Shown here piece after piece: positions 11,459 through 23,280 of a stretch of 64,000 nt of DNA. Under the pieces are notes generated by a model. It was not told the DNA's origin and searched no databases. It saw nothing but the letters and a program-made list of their open reading frames with translations. A program made the position numbers and the translations under genes. Origin of the DNA: Anagrus nilaparvatae (lineage: Eukaryota; Arthropoda; Insecta; Hymenoptera; Mymaridae); contig JAKSXM010000014.1 in NCBI GenBank assembly GCA_022575985.1, forward strand, positions 4,154,001-4,218,000. Reading direction: 5' to 3'. Every line of letters starts with the position of its first letter. Within the stretch, counting starts at the first letter, position 1.

Positions 11459-12121
11459 GTTACGTCTAAGGTTGGGTTTTACTTTATTAAATGAATTTAC
11501 TACCGACTTACTGAATTAACTTACATACATGTGGACGTAACACAATATGCGAAATGAAATGACCTTTTAGCCTTGCGTCTTATGCAGACACTAAACGGCG
11601 GGAAAGGACTTGGTTCAGATAAAATTACACAAGCATATAATATAACTTATTTATTAAAACTCTAATAGTTGTTATTTGAATATAAATAATGCTTACAATA
11701 CTTAATTAAATAGTCCTAGAGGAGATCTAACACTGCCAAAGTCCAATTTGGAAGGAATATTTCACGTCGTTCTTCTAAACTACTGGTAAACGTAAACTAG
11801 TCGCGAACTTGCTAACTGATTAAAGAGAGACCGAACCTTCGGATTGTACCCCTATATATAGTGATAAGCGCTTTTTGCCTAGTCACCAAATCTATTACTA
11901 ATCTTAATTATGGGGGAAGTTCTACTTCAAGGTCTCACGTACATGGGCCAACGCCCGATGAGCTGATAACCTAGCAAATATAATAATATATTTGCTCAGG
12001 TGTCAATTTAATTATGCTTGGTATATTTTTATCAATTCATCCTTGATATTAAGCAACTATTGACTTTTATTATTACTCATCATAACCCTTTTGTTTAGGG
12101 TCATTCTGACCTGACGTTACA
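11459..12121 (-). repeat. 5' LTR of the minus-strand retroelement (663 bp)
   Basis: The LTR starts TGTAACGTC at 12,121 and ends GACGTAACA at 11,459, giving TG...CA ends with near-inverted termini. A TATATATAG box lies at 11,860-11,852, an Inr-like ATCAGT ~40 bp further, and AATAAA at 11,655-11,650. These are the expected promoter and polyadenylation signals. The primer site follows immediately. No partner LTR was found in the window. Confidence 0.75.
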
Positions 12122-12280
12122 TAAGTATATAAGCATATAAGCGCGCGACAAATAAGTGTGTGCTATAGCGATATCTAAATATTCACACATACATTCACAC
12201 TTTCACTGTTGAATTGAGTTTTTTTTTCTGTTTTCTATTTTATTCTATCTAATTATTATAATTTATTCAAAGAAAAAAAT

Positions 12281-13344
12281 AAAGGACCCTGCACAAACCT
12301 TATGGGATTCGGGTTTCGGCGGAATTGGCTGAATTTTTGGCATGTTGTACATTTCGTCATCCTAAGCAAAAGTCTCAATGGGCACGAAGCTCCAAAATGC
12401 TTTCTTCGGCTCCCACAAAGCTCCAAAGCTCTACAGATCCAACATTATTTACTACTGGAAAAGGTCATATTTTATTTTTATTAATGCATCTTTTGATAAA
12501 TAAAAGTATATAGTCTTACGTTTTTGAGGTCACTAAATTCAAGTCTGATGTCAGGAAAATGATATTGACAGTTGACAGCTGTCAACTAGCTGTCAAACGG
12601 TAATTAATAATTGGGATTTATGAAACCAACACCCATATTTATGTTTTTTTTGTCACTGAATTCAAATCTGGTATCAGGAAAATGATATTGACAGCTGTCA
12701 ACTAGCTGTCAAATGGTAGAAAGTAATCGGGATTTAAAAAACCAGCACATATTTATATGCTTTTGTCGTCACTGAATCAAAATCTGCAGACAAAAATTGA
12801 TATTTAAAGTTGAGAGCTGTCAATATCATTTTTCTGACATCAGATTTGAATTCAGCGAAAACAAAAACATATATATGTGTGCTGGTTTCATAAATCCCGA
12901 TTATAAATTACTGTTTGACAGCTAGTTGACAGCTGTCAACTATCAATATCATTTTTCTGACATCAGATTTGATTTCAAGGACAACAAAAACATATATATA
13001 TGTGCTATTTTCATAAACCCGGATTATAAATTATCGTTTGACAGCTAGTTGACATCTGTCAACTGTCGATATCATTTTTTGACATTAGATTTGAATTTAG
13101 CGATCTCAAAAACGTAAGACTATATACTTTTATTTATCAAAAGATGCATTAAAAAAATAAAATATGACCTTTTCCAGTAGTAAATAATGTTGGATCTGTG
13201 GAGTTTTAGAGCTTTGTGAAGAAAGCATTTTGAAGCTTCGTGCCCATTGAGACTTTTGCTCAGGATGACGAAATGTACAACATACCAAAAATTCAGCCAA
13301 TTCCACCGAAACCCGAATCCCATAAGGTTTGTGCGGGGTCCTTT
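12281..13344. mobile_element. Foldback element with internal ~120-bp repeats
   Basis: The left end (AAAGGACCCTGCACAAACC) and right end are inverted copies, and the arms match almost throughout (12,281-12,800 against 12,830-13,344). Each arm carries about three ~120-bp units beginning tcactgaattcaaatctga. Each unit contains a nested palindrome, ttgacagctgtcaa, so structure exists at two scales. Short open frames in the arms are by-products. A distant single unit may lie at 20,070-20,170. Confidence 0.85.
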
Positions 13345-13884
13345 TTTGAAATTAAAAAATGTTTCAAATTTAAAAAAAAGCTTAGTAAAAATTAAAAAAA
13401 AGTTAACATCTCTCATTTTTCTCGAAAAATTACCGGATTAGTTGGGTGCCATTTGTAATGTGCTTATTTCCACCCTTACGGAAATAAAGTCATTAATAAA
13501 AATTCAGTATTTTATAATAATACACTATATCACGGGTTCAATAATCGCGAGCGCGGGACTTACCTAGTCAATCTTTATGCTGAAAGAGAAAGAGAAAAAT
13601 ATGCATATATAAATACTTAAAATCAGAGTCATGGGAATTTTCTAAGAAATAGGGTTAAATATTTTTATTAAATAAATTGAACACTAGTAATTTTAATAAA
13701 CACACAAATTATTAACTTTATTTCAAAAATAATATATAATCAACTATAAACTAAAAATGTCTTTTATTCTAAATTAATTATGATAATGAATCGAAAAACA
13801 TTGTGGTCGATGACATTGTTTTGGTGACTGACAAAACAATGCCCCCAAGCAAATTGGCCTTTAGGTCGAATTATTAAAATATTT
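13345..13884. other. Unassigned spacer between two foldbacks
   Basis: No gene seen. It holds a short GC-richer piece near 13,535-13,565 (aatcgcgagcgcggg) without tRNA-like folding. Confidence 0.4.
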
Positions 13885-16190
13885 AGGGTAAATGAACCAG
13901 TGAATGACCGGCCTCCAGTGAATGACCGGATTGTAAATTATTGATCATAATTTTTTATTATTTTATAAAAAATTTAAAATATCATCTCGATTTGATAGAT
14001 TTACCTATGACTTGCCATTAAAGTAATTTATTTTAGACAAAATCTCTACCAAAAACGAATTAAAATTAATAATTTCACGGCTCTTTCGTGTTTATGGAAG
14101 AGACGCCATCTTTTTAGTAAAACTGAGTAAAATCTATAAATCTAAAAACCTTATAACTGGGAAATTCCATTAAAAAAAATTTAGCGCTTAAAAGATTCTT
14201 ACTTTGGTTTCATATTATTTAAAAGTGTTAAAAGTATAAATTCTCAAAGGATTTTTGATTATAAAAGTCCGCAAATTAAAAATATTTTTAAAAAACCGAT
14301 AGTCATTTACTGGGAGTCAATATTATATATATTTCTAGTAAATGACCGGTGGTTAAATTATTGGAACCATTATTAATTAATAACTCCAGTGATTGACCGA
14401 AAAAAAAAGATTTACATTTGATAAATTTAATTTATTAATTATTAATAATATGTAAAATATTAATTAAAAAAATTTATATGATAATAGAAAAGATCATTAT
14501 ATGAAAAATTTTAAAATTTAAAATATCATAAGCTTTAAAAATCCCAAAAATTTGTAATTAATTAAAGTTTTGTTATATTTAAAATAATTAAAAAAAATAA
14601 TGGTAGCTTCCTCTTTTTTAAACCCATGAATATAATTTTTTCTGAAAAGAAAAAATATATTTATAGTTATGCATAACGTTATGATGTCTGTAGAATTAAC
14701 TTACCGGCACAAAATTTTTTTTATTTTTTGTTAAGTACTGAAATCGAAAAGTAAAATAGCTAACAATATTATGTTTATTTGCTATTCTTATACCCAATGA
14801 TTAGAATTATTCCTGAAAATCTCAGGCTTTTATCTCTTTTAGAAAAAAAAATATTTACAATTGAAATTAATATAATCACATCTGATCGGAAGAGCTATTT
14901 TTAAGAACCTAAGTTAAACAAAGAAATTGAAAAGTAAAATAGCTAAGAAAGTAATGATTATTGGCTCTTCTTCGAGCCAATGATTAGAATTATTCCTGAA
15001 AATCTCAGGCTTTTATCTCTTTTAGAAAAAAAATTATTCATAATTTAATATTTTTGACATCAAAAATTTCTCAGCGTTGCAAAATAATTTAACAATCAAA
15101 GATGAATAATTTTTTTTCTAAAAGAGATAAAAGCTTGAGATTTTCAGGAATAATTCTAATCATTGGCTAGAAGAAGAGCCAATAATCATAATTTTTTTAG
15201 CTATTTTACTTTTCAATTTCACTGTTTAACTTAGCTTCTTAAAAATAGCTCTTCCGATTAGATGTAATTATATTTAAATTGTAAATATTTTTTTTCTAAA
15301 ATAAATGAAAGCCTGAGATTTTCAGGAATAAATCTAATCATTGGCTAGGATAATCATTACTTTCTTAGCTATTTGACTTTTCAATTTCAATAGTTAACTT
15401 AGTTTCTTATAATTAGTAAGCAAAAGTTTGTTCCAGGAAAGTTTTTTTTACTTATGTTAGGTACTGAAATTTAAAACCAAAAAAAAATAATTATCGTTTC
15501 CTTTTCTTCAAACCAATGATTAGAATCACTCCTGAAAATTTCAGGCTTTCAGGCAAAATTTCAGGTAAAAATCTCTTTTAGAAAAAAAAATATTTACAAT
15601 TGAAATATATAATCACATCTAATCTGAAGAGCGTTTTATAAAAAACTAAGTTAACTATTGAAATTGAAAAGTCAAATAGCTTTGAAAATACTCAAAAGCT
15701 TGCCAAAATATATAAATACCTGTTAAAAAAATTTAATTAAAAAAAATTCAATTTAAGTACATCTTACAAAGATTTATCCAAAAGAGCCTCAAAATTTTAC
15801 ATAAATTGATAAAAATAATTATAATGATAAAATTTTTGTTTTAAATCTTTAAAAGGTATTTCTATATGTCAATAGTTTTTTTAAAGTCAATCAGACCTTT
15901 TTTTTAAGTAATAAATTCTCTTACTTTAAAAGTGGTAATTAACTGGTTACTCGCCGGTCATTAGCTGGGTCCAGCTGCCATTCACTGGCATTTTTCATGG
16001 TTTTGGAAAAAAATATTAATAATTAAAAAAATATTCAAATATTTAACAAGAAATCCATTTGAGTGTATTTTTAGACCTTAAATAAAAGTGTTATCAATAA
16101 ATTTTTTTTTTTAAACTAAGTTTTTATAAAAATTAATCCACCGAAAGTTGGAAAAATGTGAAACTGGTCATTCACTGGTTCATCTACCCT
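13885..16190. mobile_element. Large foldback element with AGGGTAAATGAACCAG ends
   Basis: The left end reads tttAGGGTAAATGAACCAGT and the right end is its inverse with one mismatch in the first 25 bases. Copies of a ccagtgaatgaccgg-like motif are scattered inside both halves (13,914; 14,330; 14,390; 15,950-15,995). A nested inverted repeat spans about 14,760-15,660, built around gattagaattattcctgaaa and its complement. No coding capacity and no clear target duplication. Confidence 0.75.
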
Positions 16191-16719
16191 AAAGGGCCCG
16201 ATGATCTGGCAAGGATTGTTTAGGTCAAGACTTGCACTTCTGTCTTAAGAAGGCCAGTTCAAAAGTTAGTATTATTAGGCACAAACAATGAACTATCCTG
16301 AATAATTTAATTGAATTCAATTCTTTTATTGTAGGTTGCATTGTTTGTGCTTGATGGTATTGGCATTTGTTCAATAAATTATATTTATAAAAAAAATAAT
16401 TAAAATTATCTTATCTTGTAAATATTAAAATATTGTATTATGTATTATAGTGTATTTTTATTTTTGTATATATACTGTTCTTTTTTTAAAAAATTATGTA
16501 TAATATTGTAATCAGTTCATTTGAAAGGGGAGAATGGTGTGAAAACACACACACCCTTAGTATTTTTATATATCATGTAAAGATGCCCCGCGCCTGACCG
16601 GCCGAGATGCTCTCGCGTTCTTATTTCGTGCTAAATAATTATCTGTACATAATAAGTTATAGTGTCATTTTATTATTATAACCTTTACTCCTTATTAATT
16701 ATTTACATATTAATTAATG
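16191..16719. other. Unassigned; possible solo LTR start
   Basis: A short hairpin (gcacaaacaatg, 16,280-16,292, and its inverse at 16,339-16,351) is present. The purine tract gaaaggggagaa at 16,523-16,534, followed by tggtgtgaaaacacaca, resembles a polypurine tract and LTR start. No partner was seen. Confidence 0.3.
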
Positions 16720-17075
16720 CATTTCGGCCAATATACTTCCAAATAGTTTTTGGCAAGTATATTTGAAGACAATTTGCCAAATTTTTCTCCAGCAATGTCA
16801 ATTTTTGATTGAAAACAATTTCAATTTTTCATCAACAATTGTTTCGTGAACTTCTGTATCTTTAGATAAACATGCCAAAAAATGCCTTACAATGAATTCA
16901 TAAACTTTAGCTTCGTTTTGATTTAATTTGGTGCATACTTTATTGGATGAATAGAAGGATGAGCTTGATCAGATTTTTTACCTTTTTACCTTTTAGCTGT
17001 TGAGCAAATGGATCCCATAAATTGTTATTGACTTGTTCATTAACCAAATTTGCAAAATTCAAAGTATTTATTGCT
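16720..17075 (-). pseudogene. TOP3A: DNA topoisomerase III alpha fragment (pseudogene)
   Basis: Minus-strand pieces read LVNEQVNNNLWDPFAQQL, then KKSDQAHPSIHPIKYAPN, then KVYEFIVRHFLACLSKDTE, then KIDIAGEKFG and ILAKNYLEVY. These follow the order and sequence of the type IA topoisomerase TOP3A (WG.FA, KSDQAHPPIHPTKY, YEFIVRHFLAC, then the idia.e.F...l.i.arNYL.vyp block). At least three frameshifts separate the pieces, so no protein could be made. TOP3A normally works with BLM helicase and RMI1 to dissolve recombination intermediates. No intron interrupts the fragment, which fits a retrocopy or a captured exon; the catalytic Tyr region is not included. This is the only confident host-gene trace in the window. 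Confidence 0.85.
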
Positions 17076-19116
17076 CGGTTATTTGTTCAGTAATTTCAGA
17101 AAACTTAGCATTATAGATTATAATATTGTTCTTTATTTCTTTACAAACACTATTAATTTCAAAGCCATTTTATATTTTATTAAATTTTTATTTTTTTCAT
17201 ATTTTAACAATAATTATAATAAAATAAATATTTCCATTTATAAAAAACAACGTTTCTTATATATTAAAAAATAAGTATTAATTTTAAGTATTTATGTGTA
17301 AAAATCGAAGTTCGATAATCGAACTAGATTGACTTGGAGCTCTTGAAGGTCATGTTAAAATTAGAGAGAGAAACCTCAATTTTGTGTATAAGAGTACTTC
17401 TAAGTTTAGTAACATATCTTAGTCGCGCGCTCTGACGGGCGCAGTAATAAATATTTTTTAACGGAACATTTTATACTCTTATCTTAACCAATACATATAT
17501 CACATAAAAATGCACTATTTTACTAAAATATTTGCTAAAATTTTAAATAATCAACCAAAGTCTTTATCGACCACAAACAAAATCAAATTTACACTGAGTA
17601 CGAAAAATAGCTTTTTTTTTCTTTTATATCCGTATAAAGGGTTTTTTAGGTCTGAAAAATGGGCCTTGTATTTTTTATTTTATCCAAAATCATATCTGGA
17701 TCAAAAATTTACTGCAGAATCTGAACTTGAAACAAGAAAGTATACTTTTCATTTAAAAAAAAATCATCAGATATCCCCTCCAAACCTAGCAACTTTCACT
17801 TCAAACATTTTTCTTTATTTTGCTTTGTTTGCGAAATATTTGAGTACATCAATTAAAATGACTCACCCTGTATAATGACCATTACCAACGTGTTTCTATA
17901 TTAATTTAAATTATTATTTACTTAAGGTTACTAAATTTTTACATAAAAATATTCCTTGAGTATTTACAATTTAGGAATAAAGAAGCAATATTTAGCATTA
18001 TTTGCAAGTAATTTATTTATAAGTATTAATAAAAAATTAAAAAAATTTGAGATGAAAGCAAGTAATCGTCAATTTAAAGAACAATATTTATAGCTAAGAC
18101 ATTTATATACTCAGTAACAAGAGAATGCAAAAACAATAAACAAATGGATAAAATAGAAAGACCTATAGTAGATAATATAATTAGGTTTTCTAGCCACTAG
18201 CTAAGCCTAGTAGAGGTTGGGATGTGAAACAGAAATTATGTCTGCTTCAAGCAATTTAAAAATATGAATAAACGCGCGCGTGTAACCAAAAATTAAAAAC
18301 AAAAAGCACTGATGGCTGAGAAATCAAGCCAGAAAGAAACGTGCGCGCAGATATCCATTCTTGCTACCGGCTTGAAGTGAAAACAGTCGTCATTGAAGAA
18401 CATCAAAGTAATATTAATATTTTATAATAGATATAATTGTAGTTAGTCTATTTTATTGTAAAAGTAAGGTGATTAGAAGAGAAAAGTCATTATTATAATT
18501 AAGTCATTTAATAATAAAGTTAGTCAAGTCTGTTTTATTGTAAAGAAATAAATTGTCTAAGCCATTTAAACTAGTAAAATTGAGATAAATATTTACTGAA
18601 TAGACTATTTAAGACTATTTTCAATCGTTAATTAATCCAATTAAAAGCCTAAATACATAAGAGAATTTCGGATAATTTAGTTTTTAGATAACTTAGTGAA
18701 CATACATTTCAAGGCCATTTTTCCAGAGCTAACTATCTCAACCAGAGACCTAAATAAAAGGAGTAGCTGTTCAAAGGTCGGCCATTATAAATATTAAACA
18801 TATTTATGTGTTTGATATACAGTGCACGAATGTACACATGTAGACGAGAACTCATTTTCTTTTTCCCTTTTCTCTTTTTTTTATATGTCATCTATTGCCT
18901 GTGCATAAAATGTGCGCCACTTACGAATGTCTGTATCAATAATCAATTAATAATTAATTCACTTAATTTACTGGCCAAATTAGATTAAGGGTTGTTTAAA
19001 AAATATGATAACCTATAATTTTCATTTATCGTTTTAATCATTGATTTGATTTTTTCTTCCCCCTTTTTTAGAATTATTATAAGTATAAAATCTTGCAGCT
19101 AGCATAGCTATCTTTA
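17076..19116. other. Unassigned AT-rich region with one DNA-transposon-like terminus
   Basis: The motif TACAGGGTGAGTCATTTT (minus strand, ~17,855-17,873) resembles the TACAGGGTG ends common in insect Tc1/mariner-like elements, but its partner end was not found. Sequence at 18,275-18,400 is locally GC-richer (gcgcgcgtgtaacc, cgtgcgcgcagat) and could be part of an LTR. A 121-codon open frame at 17,510-17,875 has no family features. Confidence 0.35.
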
Positions 19117-19382
19117 TATGAGCGCTCCAGTGCACTAACTGGATATAGAATCTTGAAGAAACGAATAGGTGGGAAAGAGAATAGACAAAAATCTAACACT
19201 CTCGTATACAAAAACAGGTAGCAAGTAGTGCCCTCTCTATATTATTAGTTTAAAGAGTATAATACGTGGGACCCCCTAAAGCATCTGCCGACGCGATGCC
19301 GTATATGCGTTCCTGAATTTTTAAGTATCCCTCTCTCCACGTAAAATTCTATATCCAGTTAGTGCACTGGAGTGCTCATATA
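19117..19382. mobile_element. ~265-bp MITE with ~34-bp terminal inverted repeats
   Basis: The left end tgagcgctccagtgcactaa followed by ctggatatagaat is repeated in inverse at 19,348-19,380, with about two mismatches. Both ends abut TATA, consistent with a TA target. The interior has no coding sequence. Confidence 0.8.
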
Positions 19383-21446
19383 TACAAGTAAGTATAGGTA
19401 AGATAAGCAACTTTATCGTCGTTTATATTTGCAAAAAAGCTTGATAATTCAAGCTTTCGTTTTGAGTGAAAGCTCAATAATTTAATATGTTAGCTTCTTT
19501 CCGTTATTGTTAATAATAGTTAAAATATAATAGAAATTATTAATAAATACATAGTCTAGTAATTATTTCATCATATTGTGTAAATGTAACATTTTTTTGC
19601 ATATTAGTAAGTGAAAGAAATAACCTGGTACCTACATACTACTTAATTTACATAAAGAATAAGATAACTTTAACAAAACTTGTAATGATATAAAAATTTT
19701 ATGACTTTACTAAGAAAGTACAAATAACACATTATTTTTTTCTCATTCTTCCTAAATAACTGAATATTTAATTATTTTGTACCTACTTCCCTATGATATA
19801 CCTATGGTACCGAATTACTACAATATACTTTTTTTTAACATAGAACATGTTCATTGGATGGGGTATTTGAAAAAGTCCGGCTTGGCAGTGGAGGGGGGGG
19901 GGGGTGACAAAATGACTTTTTTTAGAGATGTGAAAAAGTGACGCCTTAGATTTATTCATTTGCGCAGTCTATAGGCGTTAAATAACTTTTTTTGTGTATT
20001 TAAAAGTCTAAGAAGGTTTTTGGGGTCACTTTTATAGAGCTAATGTTATTTTTATATTTTTATATCTATGACTTTGCGTTTTTCAGGTTACTCGTCTTAA
20101 ATCCGATATGAACCAAAAGATTTCATAAAATGACAGCTGTAAAAGCCCTGTCAACTAGTTATCAATTTGCGACAATAAAGTGAGAATTTTATTTGCTTGG
20201 TATAAAATTATGTTTTTTAGATCTTTTATCTAAAATATGATATGAAATATGATATCGTGAGCTTACAGCTGTAATCATAAGCTGATACTATGAGTTAGTG
20301 TGGTTATAAAGTGGAATACTTATTTGGCAATACCCACGAATGTAAATCTCTTATTTATTAACTAATTCAAAGTAGATATCAACTTCCCCTAGATACAATG
20401 TATTTTATTGAAATAAATGATATTCTAAAAAACAAGTTTTACATGTGCATACTTGTAGCTGTTAATATATACTTTGTTCTATGTGATAGGTCATTTCTGT
20501 TATATATATATATATTAATCCTACACCTGATATTTGCATGAATGTCATAGACGATATAGGATCTCGCAGGTGCGCAAAAATCAAATTTGGTTAATGTTAA
20601 GTAACTTAAATTAAAAAATTTACCATGTCATGCTTAATAGCCTTCGAAGACTATAATATATTTGCTGTTTTTGCAATTTTTTATTAGAGCCCTTAATTTG
20701 GGCCTATTTTGGTCATTTTCTTACATATATATGTCTCAGTCACGTTAGTGAAACCAGTGACTTTATAAAATTGCTAGTGATTTTATAAAGTTTTTCAATT
20801 TTATAGAAAACGATGTTAACAAATGAAATGAAACAACTAATTAAAATTAGTAATTTTATAAAATTACCAAAGCCGCCTTGTAAGTTTATGAAAATGATTT
20901 AAAAAAATAATTTTTAACAAATTTTTAAAATTTTATACAATTACCGAGGCTGTTTAATAACTTTGTAGACATATAATAACTTTTTTGAAAAGAACGATGT
21001 CTCTCATATTAACCATAATTTAGTTATCGAATTGAGTACTAATTTGTGTTTATATTATACTATAATTAGTTTTAGTACTACATTTATTGCTAAAAGCTTC
21101 TGAAATATTAAAATAGTTTTTATATTGCATACGATTTCAGGTTATCCTGCTTAAAAAATTTTTGTTCGTCGATCTTGACTGCAATACTAATATTAAGTCT
21201 AAATTCTGTTTGAGATTTTTCTGATCAAAAAGTTCATTTTCGAAAGTTTTTATAAAATATTTTTTGTGATTTCTAATGACAAATCGATTGCCATCAGAAT
21301 GATAATCATGACCTCGATTCTAGATGAGAAGTTCATAGAGAGCCCAACCAATTTTGTAAATGAATTGCCTTTTAAAAATATAAAAATCTATATTACTGAT
21401 TCATATTAATATTAAGGACAACTATATAGTATTGTTATAATTTCAG
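19383..21446. other. Unassigned region
   Basis: No gene recognised. It contains a 12-base G run at 19,893-19,904 and a stretch near 20,070-20,170 (tttcaggttactcgtcttaa; gacagctgtaaaagccctgt) resembling one diverged unit of the 12.3-kb foldback. Confidence 0.4.
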
Positions 21447-21638
21447 ATGGAATTCGGACAAAGTTTTAAGAGTATAAACTACGTAAATCTTAATGAAAAA
21501 AATGAAGATTTATTGTCACAACTTAAGTTTCACGATGCAAGATTAATGGGCATAAAAGATAGTATTTTGTCTCATCAAGTAAAACTTAAAAATTGTCTAA
21601 AAATTTTTGAAAAAATTAGAAAAGGTAAATTGACATAA
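21447..21638 (+). CDS. Small open segment, possible exon of an unknown gene
   Basis: An ATG at 21,447 directly follows tttcag, a splice-acceptor-like sequence. An in-frame GAAAAG|gtaaat, donor-like, lies at 21,625. The frame closes at 21,638. If spliced, the exon would be 178 bp (21,447-21,624). The encoded stretch (MEFGQSFKSI... LSQLKFHDARL... KNCLKIFEKIRKG) is charged and probably helical or coiled-coil, and less repetitive than nearby sequence. I do not recognise a family. No neighbouring exons were identified, and chance is not excluded in so AT-rich a region. Confidence 0.25.
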   Translation: MEFGQSFKSINYVNLNEKNEDLLSQLKFHDARLMGIKDSILSHQVKLKNCLKIFEKIRKGKLT

Positions 21639-21860
21639 TTTAGTAGTTTAAGTATTGAGTATTAAGGTGATTGTAAATTTGTGCATACATTTTTTTGTTT
21701 TAATAACTAAGTAAATATGACAAGGATATTTACAGCGAAACAAAAAAAGTTGCCTTAAAATTAAACAAAAATTTTGTTATACACACTAAACCTAAACGAA
21801 TTTTTTGTTACCCAAAAAAATTAATTTAAAATTATTTTTTTTTAATTATTTTTTACTAAA

Positions 21861-23265
21861 TTATATAACTATTGCATTGATTATTGATGCTTGTATAAGT
21901 CTCATAAATACAACCCGAATCCATCTTTTAGAAGTATTGGAAGGTAACAGTTTATTGCAGTGTTGATCGTGGAGGTCTACGCTGCCTATGAATTGATTGT
22001 AAAGAAAGAATGCATTTGGGAAGTCCACTTTCACTCTTTTTTTTTCTATTTTATCATACCTATCCGCCGTTCTTGCTGGAGTAACTCCAGGTGCTGTTGA
22101 GAGTATGTTTACATTTTTTGAGTCTTTAACAGTTATAAAATTCATATTGCTTTTTTTATCGTGTTTTGCGACATAAATTTGTGTAGCTTCAGCATCAATA
22201 AAATTTTTTTCAGCTACTCTATCAGAACCTACTGTTCATGTAGCTCGAAGCCCTGTTCATTTTAGATGTACAAGTAAATCAGGCGAGGTAAATAAATTAT
22301 TAAAATAAACGTGAAGCAACTATTTTTTTCGGTGACGTAATATGTAGTAGAGTAGTAACCTATTAGTTATTTTTATTACAACAAGGCTTCCGAGAGCAGT
22401 GTTAGACAAGTTTTCTTCGTTTTCTGAATTCTTGCCACAGTATATTTGGAAAGAAAACAAATAACCTTCGGGACTGAACATTCCCCACATATTTTTTGAA
22501 TCTGATTGGTTTAGATTTTATAAATTGTTTGAAAGATACTTTTCCAAAGAATTTTACCATCGTTTCGTCTGCAGATAAAGCTGAAGTAAATATTTCAAAG
22601 CGCAAAGTATTTTTTTGATAAATATCTATAATTCTTCGCACTCGCCACGTTGTTTTGATTTACATCCTCAATTTTAGAATACTTTAAAATTTTCTTAATT
22701 TTTTTAAATCTATCTCTTCTCATCTCATCAATGACTGGTTTTGCATCTAACTGTTCATTTTTTGAGAAGTAATCTCTTTACGAAAGTCTTTTATTGTAGG
22801 ATGTAAATATCAATATACCTATTAATGTATCCAATTCTCTGCTAGTAATATCAAAACCATTCATTCTGATACAATTTATAATTTAAGTTTTTAATTCATC
22901 TATAAAGAGGGAAAAAATAACTCAAATACTTCAGCAAAAGAACTTGATAAAATTTTTTATTTATCTTTTTCCGAAAGAAAAATTTCATATGATAAAACCT
23001 CAGAATAAACTTTTTCTCCATTTCTCCAATCATAGGTATAGTAATTTTCTAATTTTTTTTTGATATTATGTATACTAATTATATATTTTATTGTAAAATT
23101 CATTCGGAAAAAGTGATTGAATATCATTATCCTCATCACTTTCGTCTAAAATACAATCAGATTTAATTCCTTCAGATTCAGTATCAATTTGACTATCATC
23201 ATCTGAATTATAAATTTCAGAATCAGAAGAATTATCAGAACTGTCATTAGCACTAATTTAAATAA
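21861..23265 (-). pseudogene. piggyBac transposase pseudogene, nearly full span
   Basis: Reading the minus strand: an acidic N-terminus (DSSDNSSDSE..., DESDEDNDIQSLFPNE; 23,250-23,090); MRRDRFKKIKKILKYSKIED (~22,720-22,665); the SADETMVKF block with the first catalytic Asp (~22,575); a frame change, then GNVQ / MFSPEGYLFSFQIYCGK; LGSLVV; HVYFNNLFTSPDLLVHLK, where the second catalytic Asp of the usual DN(F/Y)FTS is Asn; VNILSTAPGV; and FLYNQFIGSVDLHDQH with the third Asp. It ends RWIRVVFMRLIQASIINAIV at 21,861. At least two frameshifts and several stops. It belongs to a different copy from the fragment at 2.6 kb, since the residues differ. Flanking TTAA termini were not located. Confidence 0.85.
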
Positions 23266-23280
23266 TTTAACTAATTTAGC

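Larger units (their letters stand above)
8142..12121 (-). mobile_element. Truncated LTR retrotransposon (LTR, primer site, gag, partial protease)
   Basis: In minus-strand order: LTR (12,121-11,459), tRNA-Pro-type primer binding site, ~490 bp AT-rich leader, gag (10,950-8,983), and protease in the -1 frame (8,955-8,142), partly duplicated. No reverse transcriptase, RNase H, integrase or second LTR is recognisable below 8,142, so the element is 3'-truncated or was deleted. The order and the -1 gag/pro relation parallel the element at 53.8-62.4 kb. Confidence 0.85.

Noticed and set aside
17510..17875. 121-codon open frame
   Set aside because: Low-complexity Phe/Lys/Tyr/Leu composition, ending in a TACAGGGTGAGTC-type transposon terminus; no domain.
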